NCBI GenBank assembly: GCA_003499525.1
Contig: DNTB01000057.1
Span: forward strand, 1-5,848
Reading direction: 5' to 3'
Length of the DNA: 5,848 nucleotides
Source of the DNA: Flavobacteriales bacterium
GTDB lineage: Bacteria; Bacteroidota; Bacteroidia; Flavobacteriales_G; Salibacteraceae
This document shows positions 1 to 4,766 of the stretch, piece by piece. Made by a program: the position numbers and the translations under genes. How positions within the stretch are numbered: position 1 is the first letter of the stretch; each line of letters opens with the position of its first letter. A model generated the notes under the pieces. The model was given only the letters and a program-made list of their open reading frames with translations, did no database searches and had not been told where the DNA came from.

Positions 1-36
1 CGCACCCCCGCTTTTGGTTCGGCGGGCTTACGCGCA

Positions 37-84
37 GGGGTTCAAGGGTTCAAGAGTTCAGTGGTTCACATGTTTAGTGGTTCA
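37..84. repeat. Octamer tandem array, consensus NNGGTTCA
   Basis: Six head-to-tail 8 bp units in perfect register: GGGGTTCA, AGGGTTCA, AGAGTTCA, GTGGTTCA, CATGTTTA, GTGGTTCA. The GTTCA core is kept in five of six units while the first bases vary. The reverse complement of the unit (TGAACCNN) is what the array at 553-584 shows, so the two arrays face each other. No protein-coding role is apparent. Confidence 0.85.
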
Positions 85-137
85 GAAGTTAGAAGGTGGT
101 GGATGGGTTGATTTGTTTAAATATGCACAGAGCTCGA

Positions 138-269
138 GGCTCGAAGCTGGAAGCTCGAAGATATTAGCTCATGGCGCTTCCGAATCTTTACAGTATCATT
201 CAGGAAGATGGTGGATTTGGGGGTTTTTGAATGTTTTTTTATTAATTCGCAATCCCCTGAACTCTGAAC
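138..269. repeat. Imperfect direct duplication, copy A
   Basis: Copy A starts at GGCTCGAAGCTGGAAG (138-153), runs through TATTAGCTCATG (162-173), CTTCCGAATC (177-186) and CAGGAAGATGGTGG (201-214), and ends in ATTCGC and the CTGAACT heptamers. The same landmarks recur in the same order in copy B (326-488). Small indels separate the copies, and the one large difference is a 42 bp insertion in copy B. No gene is visible inside. Confidence 0.8.
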
Positions 270-319
270 CCCGAACCCTGAACCTTAAATGCTGAACCCT
301 GAACCCTGAACGCTGAACT
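257..319. repeat. Heptamer tandem array, consensus CTGAACC
   Basis: Nine consecutive 7 bp units in unbroken register: CTGAACT, CTGAACC, CCGAACC, CTGAACC, TTAAATG, CTGAACC, CTGAACC, CTGAACG, CTGAACT. Only the fifth unit is strongly divergent. The array sits between duplication copies A and B and shares the GAACC core with the octamer arrays on either side, but with period 7 instead of 8. Confidence 0.85.
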
Positions 320-325
320 TTCGAA

Positions 326-488
326 GGCTCGAAGCTGGAAGGTATTAGCTCATGGTTTATGGCTCATAGTTTATGGCTCATGGTTTATGGCTTATGGCCC
401 TTCCGAATCCTTGCAGTATTATTCAGGAAGATGGTGGGATTTGGGGGGTTTGTCAAATGTTTTGTTTATCAATTCGCTGAACTCTGAC
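326..488. repeat. Imperfect direct duplication, copy B
   Basis: Second copy of the segment at 138-269: GGCTCGAAGCTGGAAG at 326-341, TATTAGCTCATG at 343-354, CTTCCGAATC at 400-409, CAGGAAGATGGTGG from 424, ATTCGC at 472-477. It is longer than copy A mainly because three 14 bp units are inserted at 355-396. Non-coding. Confidence 0.8.
355..396. repeat. 14 bp minisatellite, three units
   Basis: Three contiguous units, GTTTATGGCTCATA, GTTTATGGCTCATG and GTTTATGGCTTATG, differing by single bases. They lie exactly where copy B departs from copy A, and removing them restores alignment of the two copies. This looks like slippage expansion after the segment was duplicated. Confidence 0.85.
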
Positions 489-552
489 CTCTGAACTTTC
501 AATCCCTAAATGCACTTGACCGTTTAAGATTAACAATTAGCTATTAGCCCGA

Positions 553-584
553 CCCTTGAACCCTTGAACTTTTGAACCATTGAA
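553..584. repeat. Octamer tandem array, consensus CCNTTGAA
   Basis: Four 8 bp units in register: CCCTTGAA, CCCTTGAA, CTTTTGAA, CCATTGAA, followed by CCA. The core TTGAACC is the reverse complement of GGTTCAA in the array at 37-84. The repeat-rich block is therefore bounded by the same octamer family in inverted orientation. Confidence 0.8.
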
Positions 585-781
585 CCAATATTACGCCGTT
601 GCAAGTGTTGTCACCTGCGACTCCTAAATACAGTCAACACCTTTTAGGCATGGACTAAGGATTGGACTCAAGGCTGAAGGCATAACTTTATCCCTCTTTA
701 AACTTGAAAAAGAAGAAGATCCTTGCATCAACTAATAATTGAATTAAAACACTATAATTAATTTAATATCAAAAAGATATA
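585..781. other. Gene-free spacer with short inverted repeats
   Basis: No open frame with protein character is seen here. The first part has two interleaved inverted repeats: GTGTTG at 605-610 with CAACAC at 635-640, and CCTAAA at 623-628 with TTTAGG at 643-648. The last 60 bases are AT-rich, with a weak ATATC/GATAT stem at 766-780 just past the stop of the neighbouring reverse-strand gene. It is too weak to call a terminator. Confidence 0.4.
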
Positions 782-967
782 CTATCTTATCTGAAGATCA
801 ACCCGCACATTTATGCAGTCGCCTTCTGAAAATTCGGCATAGTCATATACGTGGATATTCACAATGTCTACCCAGTCGTGCTTGGATTTGAACTTGATAA
901 TAAGCTTGCGGATCTCATCCTCGAGATCTTCCTTATCTTTTTTCAGGAGTTTCACTTCTTCCTTCAT
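782..967 (-). CDS. Hypothetical small protein with charged N-terminal helix
   Basis: A 61-residue reverse-strand product starting at the ATG at 965-967 and ending at TAG (782-784). I do not recognise the family. The first ~25 residues are rich in Lys, Glu, Asp and Leu (MKEEVKLLKKDKEDLEDEIR), as in an amphipathic helix or short coiled coil. The C-terminal half (HDWVDIVNIHVYDYAEF, then INVRVDLQIR) alternates hydrophobic and polar residues as in beta strands. There is no signal peptide or membrane segment, so it is probably cytoplasmic. It is divergent from the receiver-domain gene across a 184 bp gap. The coherent helix-then-strand composition argues for a real gene, but no function can be assigned. 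Confidence 0.6.
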   Translation of the reverse strand: MKEEVKLLKKDKEDLEDEIRKLIIKFKSKHDWVDIVNIHVYDYAEFSEGDCINVRVDLQIR

Positions 968-992
968 TGGTGGGGTAATTTACATTTTGTAT

Positions 993-1022
993 GAATATCT
1001 ATGGTTAATTGCGATTTGTCAA
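993..1022 (-). promoter_or_regulatory. Possible promoter of the 61 aa gene
   Basis: On the reverse strand TTGAC (1018-1022) is followed after 16 bases by TAGATATTC (993-1001), about 25 bp upstream of the ATG. This loosely resembles the Bacteroidota TTG / TAnnTTTG arrangement, but the downstream box has mismatches and the spacing is short. Weak call. Confidence 0.2.
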
Positions 1023-1128
1023 GAAAGCAGTAAGAAAATATAGAGGCGAATCATCAATATTTACCATTGGGAAATGAATTCCAGAATATAATGTCTAAAT
1101 TCGAACCAAATATAGGTACAAAAAGTAA

Positions 1129-1136
1129 TACATTTG
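1129..1136 (+). promoter_or_regulatory. Bacteroidota-type -7 box for the response regulator
   Basis: TACATTTG is an exact match to the Bacteroidota primary sigma factor -7 consensus TAnnTTTG. It lies 15 bp before the ATG at 1152, implying a very short leader. No clear -33 TTG is seen at the usual distance, so the assignment rests on the -7 box and its position. Confidence 0.45.
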
Positions 1137-1151
1137 CGTTCCTAACTAGCC

Positions 1152-1490
1152 ATGTTAATGGAGGACAAAGAAAAGCTTACGGTTCTATATGTAGATGACG
1201 AAGACATCAATCAGTTCATTTTTATAAAAAGCTTTGAAAATATCTTCCGTATCATCACGGCATCTACCATTGAAAGTGCGCTGGAGATCATCGAAAATAA
1301 ATCTGCCACTCTTGATGCAGTGGTAAGCGATATGAGCATGCCCAAAATGAGTGGGGTAGATTTTATTAAGCTAGCCCGTGAGTTGGCATCGGATCTGACT
1401 TATTATATTCTAAGCAGCAATACGAACAACCCGGAAATAAAACAAGCCAAAAAAGAAAATCTCATTCGCGACAGCTCTGATAACCATTAA
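1152..1490 (+). CDS. Response regulator receiver-domain protein, 3' end frameshifted
   Basis: The 112-residue reading frame is a CheY-like receiver (REC) domain of a two-component or phosphorelay system. Visible signatures are the acidic pair in VLYVDDED (Asp15, Asp16), the phospho-acceptor Asp60 in VVSDMSMPKMSG, and the beta-4 Ser88 in YYILSSN. The invariant Lys of beta-5 is missing: the frame ends in an unrelated tail (RDSSDNH). A matching beta-5 segment, ITIKYPIDL, lies immediately downstream in another frame, so the gene appears broken by a one-base indel near 1465-1485. No output domain follows, suggesting a single-domain regulator. The start could be the ATG at 1152 or 1158. No partner kinase is in the window. 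If the frameshift is real the product probably cannot signal normally. Confidence 0.85.
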   Translation: MLMEDKEKLTVLYVDDEDINQFIFIKSFENIFRIITASTIESALEIIENKSATLDAVVSDMSMPKMSGVDFIKLARELASDLTYYILSSNTNNPEIKQAKKENLIRDSSDNH

Positions 1491-1540
1491 ATACCCAATT
1501 GATCTCTGACCGTATTCACGAACACTGCGCTCAGACATGA
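1469..1540 (+). pseudogene. Out-of-frame tail of the receiver domain
   Basis: Shifted by one base from the upstream frame, the DNA reads ALITIKYPIDL and then TGA (1507-1509). This is a good match to REC beta-5, with Lys followed by Pro two residues later. A second one-base shift near 1502 gives SDRIHEHCAQT ending at TGA (1538-1540), consistent with the start of helix alpha-5. Together these pieces would complete a receiver domain of about 125 residues, so two small indels separate the visible gene from an intact ancestor. Decay and sequencing or assembly error are both possible. Confidence 0.65.
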
Positions 1541-1636
1541 TTTTTGTTGAGTGTAAGAGGTATATTTTACCTGACCAATAGGGTAGAGGCCAGAAAAAAT
1601 ACAGGCCCCGAATAACGAATGAATCAATCAAAATCA

Positions 1637-2089
1637 TTATTCTTCCTTGCGATATTTTAGCCCGGGGCCATCACATGCCATCCATGTTCCACGAATTTGA
1701 CTTACAGAATCTACCACGTACAACTCATCCATACTGTTCGTACAGTTCCCGATTAAAGCATGGTCCGATACGTACATGAGCTTCAGATACTTACCGTCAG
1801 AGCGTTCCTCATATTGATAATTGCCCTTTGCTGATTGTGTGCCCTGATCTGTTGTTCGGGTTTTGATGAACGTACCATCATCAAAAAGCTGAATGGTTTC
1901 CTGCCAGGGCATATCTTGGCCGGTGGTAGGCGGGACATTCACTATATTTCCCGACATTTCCACAAGGGTCCATTCTTCCATAAGTCCCTCTGGTTTTTCA
2001 TGATCACCTGATGACGGTTTCAAGTCTTCTATCAAGGAACAGGATGCCATTAGACCGATGGATATCAACAACAAAAAAGATTTTTTCAT
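1637..2089 (-). CDS. Putative lipoprotein, lipocalin-like small beta-rich protein
   Basis: A 150-residue product with a type II signal peptide: Lys2-Lys3, a hydrophobic stretch (FLLLISIGL), and the lipobox MASC with lipid-modified Cys17. It should be anchored in a membrane facing the periplasm or on the surface. The mature part begins with a short Ser/Glu/Lys linker, then EEWTLVEMSG (about 38-47) and strand-like segments ending in FDDGTFIKTR and GNYQYEERSDGKYLKLMY. The pattern W-x-L near the start, DDGTF in the middle and a G-x-Y strand resembles the small lipocalin-like lipoproteins of Bacteroidota; this is by general similarity only. Cys115 and Cys139 could form a disulfide. The start at 2087-2089 is set by the signal peptide. 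It lies in the same orientation as the DUF4112 gene, 98 bp downstream of it. Confidence 0.7.
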   Translation of the reverse strand: MKKSFLLLISIGLMASCSLIEDLKPSSGDHEKPEGLMEEWTLVEMSGNIVNVPPTTGQDMPWQETIQLFDDGTFIKTRTTDQGTQSAKGNYQYEERSDGKYLKLMYVSDHALIGNCTNSMDELYVVDSVSQIRGTWMACDGPGLKYRKEE

Positions 2090-2187
2090 GATGGAATGAT
2101 TTAGTTGGTTTCATTTAGTCTGACACAATTAGAAGTAAAAAAGTTGGAAGGAAACCACATAGGCTAAAAAAAAATGGAATAGTACGT

Positions 2188-2664
2188 TCATCCACCCAGC
2201 CATTCGATTATATACATAACCAGTACAACGGCGCCGTAAATCAAACCGGCCGTAATGAGCAGGGTTACCAACAGTACGGGGACAATCACCCCGGAAGCTG
2301 AGCCGCGGTGTTTGCCTTGACGATAGTATTCTTTGAGCAGCCGGACATTCCGGTTGTTGGGTTTGTAGTATACATCCAGCGCAATACCGATGAGCGGAAT
2401 AGAGCCCAGAACGACATCGATCAGAACATTGCCCACCATCTTGGCTACAAGCCGTCCGCTGGCGCCATGGCGGTACATGGTATAGACGAGCGACAGCGAA
2501 ATGACCATCGTACCAATATCGCCCGCCACGGGTAACAGACCGAATAGGGGGTCTAACCCAAAACGAATACCGGTGCCCGGAATTCTGAATTTGGAATCCA
2601 GCAATTTGGAAACGCGCTCCACCCAACGCAGCTCGGGTGAATCCTGAAAGGTAGTTTGATCCAT
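2188..2664 (-). CDS. DUF4112 domain-containing membrane protein
   Basis: A 158-residue protein that I recognise as DUF4112. Hallmarks are the segment from Leu22 through LDSKFRIPGTGIRFGLDPLF (22-41), then GLLPVAGDIGT (42-52), NVLIDVVLGSIPLIG (79-93), DVYYKPNNRN (97-106) and VRLL. Two hydrophobic stretches lie in the domain (about 50-64 and 79-96), and a long C-terminal one (126-153) is clearly a transmembrane helix. The product is therefore an inner-membrane protein. The biochemical role of the family is unknown. The ATG at 2662-2664 gives the usual short N-terminus before the domain. A 7 bp inverted repeat sits just upstream (2671-2690). The length and all expected motifs suggest an intact gene. 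Confidence 0.85.
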   Translation of the reverse strand: MDQTTFQDSPELRWVERVSKLLDSKFRIPGTGIRFGLDPLFGLLPVAGDIGTMVISLSLVYTMYRHGASGRLVAKMVGNVLIDVVLGSIPLIGIALDVYYKPNNRNVRLLKEYYRQGKHRGSASGVIVPVLLVTLLITAGLIYGAVVLVMYIIEWLGG

Positions 2665-2670
2665 AGCTTC

Positions 2671-2690
2671 ACTATTGATTCAACAATAGT
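2671..2690. promoter_or_regulatory. Inverted repeat upstream of the DUF4112 gene
   Basis: ACTATTG (2671-2677) and CAATAGT (2684-2690) are perfect inverted 7-mers around a 6 bp spacer, placed 6 bp upstream of the DUF4112 start codon. This could be an operator or a 5' leader hairpin that affects translation. Function is inferred from position only. Confidence 0.35.
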
Positions 2691-2800
2691 AAACGGACCC
2701 GGGCTAAATTCCAATTATTATAGAAAGTAAGGGGATGGAAATTGAGTTGTACTCAAAAGTAATTCAGGGGAGAATAGGAGATTGAAAATTATAGATTCCG

Positions 2801-2814
2801 AGATATCGATATCT
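2801..2814. repeat. Perfect 14 bp palindrome
   Basis: AGATATCGATATCT is identical to its own reverse complement. It lies 5 bp outside the left end of the nested inverted repeat that starts at 2820. It may be a protein-binding site, a site tied to the neighbouring element, or chance in AT-rich DNA. Confidence 0.4.
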
Positions 2815-2819
2815 TTTAT

Positions 2820-2984
2820 TTAACATAAGGTTAATTATATAACTATACTAGTGATTTGCGTATGCGCAGCATTTAGCATAAAATCAGTTATCGGATGTCA
2901 GTCCGATCAACGGCAATGATTTTATGTTAAAGCAAATCACGGCCAATGCTTGAACCCATTGATTATATAATGATATTATGTTAA
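2820..2984. repeat. 165 bp nested inverted repeat (potential cruciform or structured RNA)
   Basis: Four successive arm pairs fold into one long stem. Outer: TTAACATAA plus ATTATATAA (2820-2842) pair with TTATATAAT plus TTATGTTAA (2963-2984). Next: GTGATTTGC (2851-2859) with GCAAATCAC (2932-2940). Next: TTTAGCATAAAATCA (2872-2886) with TGATTTTATGTTAAA (2917-2931), one G:T or A:C position. Inner: GTTATCGGA (2887-2895) with TCCGAT-C-AAC (2902-2911), one bulged base, around the hexaloop TGTCAG. The left side bulge may form its own small hairpin (TGCG, 4 nt loop, CGCA at 2857-2868). No open frame uses the region. The nine-mer TTAACATAA or its complement recurs four times in this element and its neighbour. 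Confidence 0.75.
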
Positions 2985-3002
2985 GTCCCGCAAAAGCGGG
3001 AC
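2985..3002. repeat. Perfect GC-rich hairpin at the element's left end
   Basis: GTCCCGC, AAAA, GCGGGAC: a 7 bp perfect stem with a 4 nt loop, abutting TTATGTTAA. It has no following T-run on either strand, so it is not a standard intrinsic terminator. Its position at the element border suggests it is part of the repeat. Confidence 0.7.
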
Positions 3003-3457
3003 GAGTATGTTCGTGTAGTGCATCTGAAGTTTGACTTTTCGATTGGCTGTTTCCCATGTTATATAAATTGTGTTATGTGTAAATAGCCGCTGCGCCATCG
3101 CTGTAGCCCTGGCCACAACTTCATTCGATACCGCAGCGACTTTGTTACTGAATAAATTTTGTTCGCTGCTGGTAAGCCTAATTATCTAAGGCCAGGTCTG
3201 CTGACCCACGCCGTGCCCTTAGCCCTCTACGACTTGATAAAGTTTTTTTTCCCAACCCGCTTTCACGCTTAATGCGTGATGACCAGCCCAAGCCCAAGAG
3301 ATTTCCAGGCAAAGTATATCGTTCTATTTTCCGTTACTCGTACAATTAGTCAGATTGAGTTCAAATACACGATTTTCAGCGATTATGAATTTGCCTGTAA
3401 AACACTTGGTTGCCAACGCTTTGTTGGCTCACAGCATAAGCCATCTCCCTAACCGTC

Positions 3458-3489
3458 ATTCCGGAAGTAGCGCAGCGGATATCCGGAAT
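3458..3489. repeat. Hairpin ATTCCGGA / TCCGGAAT
   Basis: Perfect 8 bp inverted arms (3458-3465 and 3482-3489) around a 16 bp centre. GC-rich dyads of this kind within intergenic DNA resemble REP-type dispersed repeats. No gene overlaps it convincingly. Confidence 0.55.
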
Positions 3490-3576
3490 CTCACTAAACT
3501 TCGTAGCAGATTTAAGAATAGCTCACAGATCATCTATCTTTTATGCGTTCGCTTTAATCGCTCAAGCCGCTAGGCT

Positions 3577-3605
3577 TTTACTTTTTCCATTGATGAAAAA
3601 GTAAA
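3577..3605. repeat. Perfect 11 bp stem hairpin
   Basis: TTTACTTTTTC (3577-3587) and GAAAAAGTAAA (3595-3605) are perfect inverted arms around CATTGAT. It is flanked by direct copies of CTAGGC (3570-3575 and 3614-3619). It could act as a bidirectional terminator-like structure, but no gene ends next to it. Confidence 0.6.
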
Positions 3606-3612
3606 CAAAAAA

Positions 3613-3685
3613 TCTAGGCAAAATAATCACTCCCAACACACAGCCAACCGCACCCCCGGTATTTTGCCTTGCCAGCCCACCTAGA
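3613..3685. repeat. Two-step inverted repeat near the element's right end
   Basis: TCTAGG (3613-3618) pairs with CCTAGA (3680-3685), and GGCAAAATA (3617-3625) pairs with TATTTTGCC (3660-3668). The two pairings share two bases, so they are alternatives or a slightly shifted stem. The loop carries a C-rich segment (CGCACCCCCG at 3649-3658) also found at the first ten bases of the window. Confidence 0.5.
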
Positions 3686-3851
3686 CGTATAATTGATTCT
3701 ACTTAACATAATACTAATAACATCTGGATTTCGATTCGGTATTCCCCAAACTGATTGCTAAAACGAACCATTCTATAAAAACGGTAAAGTTCATGAATGC
3801 CTGCATATTCAATATTATCCACTAAATTCCTGTTAGACGCCACCCCATAAC

Positions 3852-4553
3852 ATGTCTTCTGCTCGTTGGATTGATTTGATGGTAAGCGTTTTAAAAACGA
3901 TGAAAACACATCCCCTACTTGGCTTTGAAGATCCATTAAGCTCCTGGATGCACTTACTGGGAGCATTAGGTATCTTGTTTCTCCTGATTTTGCTGTTTAA
4001 AAAAGGAAAATTGGGTAGAAGGTACCCTGCTCCAATTCTTATTTATGGAATCTCTTGCATTTTCCTTCTTTCGATGAGTGGGGTATATCATCTATTGCCC
4101 AGGGAGACTTCCGCGCGTTATGTTTTAAGGATACTCGATCATGCCGGCATATTTTTGCTCATTGCAGGTACACTCATTGCTGTACATTTTGTGCTCTTTT
4201 CTGGTCTGATGAAATGGGGTGTCATCCTGGTTGCCTCGGTGATTGCTGCGCTTGGGATTACCTTCGGGTCGATCTATTTTGATAGACTTCCTACCTATAT
4301 GACCCATAGTGTTTATCTGGCGTTCGGTTGGTTGGGCTTAGTGTCGATCATCGGAATCTGGAGATTGAAAGGAACACTTTCGATCAAATACCTGGTCTAT
4401 GGAGGGATCGCCTACACGATAGGAGCTGTTCTGGACTGGATGGAATATCCCGTTCTTTTTCCGGGCTATTTTGGTGCACACGAGGTGTTCCATATCGCCG
4501 TATTACTGGGCGTTTTGTTTCATTGGATTTTTCTCCTTCAAGCGATTCAATAA
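3852..4553 (+). CDS. Haemolysin III / PAQR-family seven-helix membrane protein
   Basis: A 233-residue integral membrane protein with about seven hydrophobic helices (roughly 32-50, 60-80, 94-115, 121-141, 152-170, 178-196, 208-230). It carries the metal-site signatures of the haemolysin III/PAQR superfamily: Ser76-x3-His80 in SGVYHLLP, Asp96 in ILDHAGIFLLIAGT, and His210-x3-His214 in GAHEVFHIAVLLG. In characterised relatives these residues bind zinc and the fold is linked to hydrolase-like activity on lipids; the bacterial function is unclear and true haemolysis should not be assumed. The first ATG is 3852; ATGs at 3879 and 3900 (MKTHPLLGFEDP) are also possible, and the last may fit the family better. 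An in-frame TAG near 3834 limits upstream extension. It converges on, and overlaps by 7 bp, the CsbD-like gene. Confidence 0.85.
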   Translation: MSSARWIDLMVSVLKTMKTHPLLGFEDPLSSWMHLLGALGILFLLILLFKKGKLGRRYPAPILIYGISCIFLLSMSGVYHLLPRETSARYVLRILDHAGIFLLIAGTLIAVHFVLFSGLMKWGVILVASVIAALGITFGSIYFDRLPTYMTHSVYLAFGWLGLVSIIGIWRLKGTLSIKYLVYGGIAYTIGAVLDWMEYPVLFPGYFGAHEVFHIAVLLGVLFHWIFLLQAIQ

Positions 4554-4732
4554 GTCTGCAACTCTGCAAAGAGCATCTCAAGCTCTTTCCGTGTTTTCTT
4601 CAGCTTACCGGAAAGTTTGTTCAGCATGCCTTCCCTTTCCCCTTCCTTAAACTCAAAATCAGGATCTGAAAGAACGGGGAATCGTCTTTTTAGCATCACT
4701 TTTTGCTCTCTCCAACTTCTAGTTATTTCCAT
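4547..4732 (-). CDS. CsbD-like small stress protein
   Basis: I chose the ATG at 4730-4732, giving 61 residues (MEITRSWREQKVMLKRRFPV...); an upstream TTG at 4745-4747 would add five residues. The layout, with W and a basic WxEQKxxLK segment early, acidic LSDPDFEFKEGERE in the middle and MLNKLSGKLKKTRKEL at the end, matches the general plan of the CsbD family, small helical proteins often induced by general or envelope stress. The usual W..qKGklK and GK.eel motifs are only partly kept, so this is a remote resemblance. It is highly charged and soluble with no signal peptide. It is the last gene of a reverse-strand trio of small proteins, and its stop overlaps the end of the HlyIII-like gene. Confidence 0.6.
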   Translation of the reverse strand: MEITRSWREQKVMLKRRFPVLSDPDFEFKEGEREGMLNKLSGKLKKTRKELEMLFAELQTY

Positions 4733-4766
4733 TTTATCTGCATTCAAAGGTGTCTGATTTGAAATC

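Larger units (their letters stand above)
2974..3713. mobile_element. Putative non-coding element with 13 bp terminal inverted repeats
   Basis: TATTATGTTAAGT at 2974-2986 is an exact inverted copy of 3701-3713, so ~740 bp is bounded by 13 bp inverted ends. There is no credible transposase or other gene inside; the longest frame (3355-3573 region) has no protein character. The interior is rich in dyads: 2985-3002, 3412-3428 (GCCAAC/GTTGGC), 3263-3279 (TCACGC/GCGTGA), 3458-3489, 3577-3605 and 3613-3685, plus longer-range CGCTGCG (3088-3094) with CGCAGCG (3132-3138) and CCTGGCC (3108-3114) with GGCCAGG (3190-3196). This fits a MITE-like or other non-autonomous repeat. No clear target-site duplication is visible, and the left end overlaps the nested repeat at 2820-2984, so the boundaries are uncertain. 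Confidence 0.45.

Noticed and set aside
14..295. Forward open frame of 93 codons
   Set aside because: It runs through octamer, duplication and heptamer repeats; the product is low in protein character and follows the repeat units.
1..600. CRISPR array
   Set aside because: Repeats are 7, 8 or 14 bp and contiguous, with no unique spacers of ~30 bp and no cas genes.
1410..1637. Reverse open frame of 75 codons
   Set aside because: Antisense to the receiver gene and its broken tail; composition is aromatic- and hydrophobic-rich without domain signs.
2150..2187. Terminator after the DUF4112 gene (T-run on the reverse strand)
   Set aside because: The run of nine T residues has no GC-rich stem directly before it.
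2129..2626. Reverse open frame of 165 codons
   Set aside because: Alternative frame of the DUF4112 gene; that gene has recognisable family motifs and this frame has none.
3355..3573. Forward open frame of 72 codons inside the hairpin-rich element
   Set aside because: Spans several inverted repeats (3412-3428, 3458-3489), has no family motif, and needs a non-ATG start for its full length.
3701..3838. Second attC-like site: ACTTAAC (3701-3707) to GTTAGAC (3832-3838)
   Set aside because: The short core motifs fit, but the DNA between them shows no inner stem, so it does not fold like an attC site.
4328..4669. Forward open frame of 113 codons
   Set aside because: Shifted-frame shadow of the HlyIII-like gene that then runs antisense through the CsbD-like gene.
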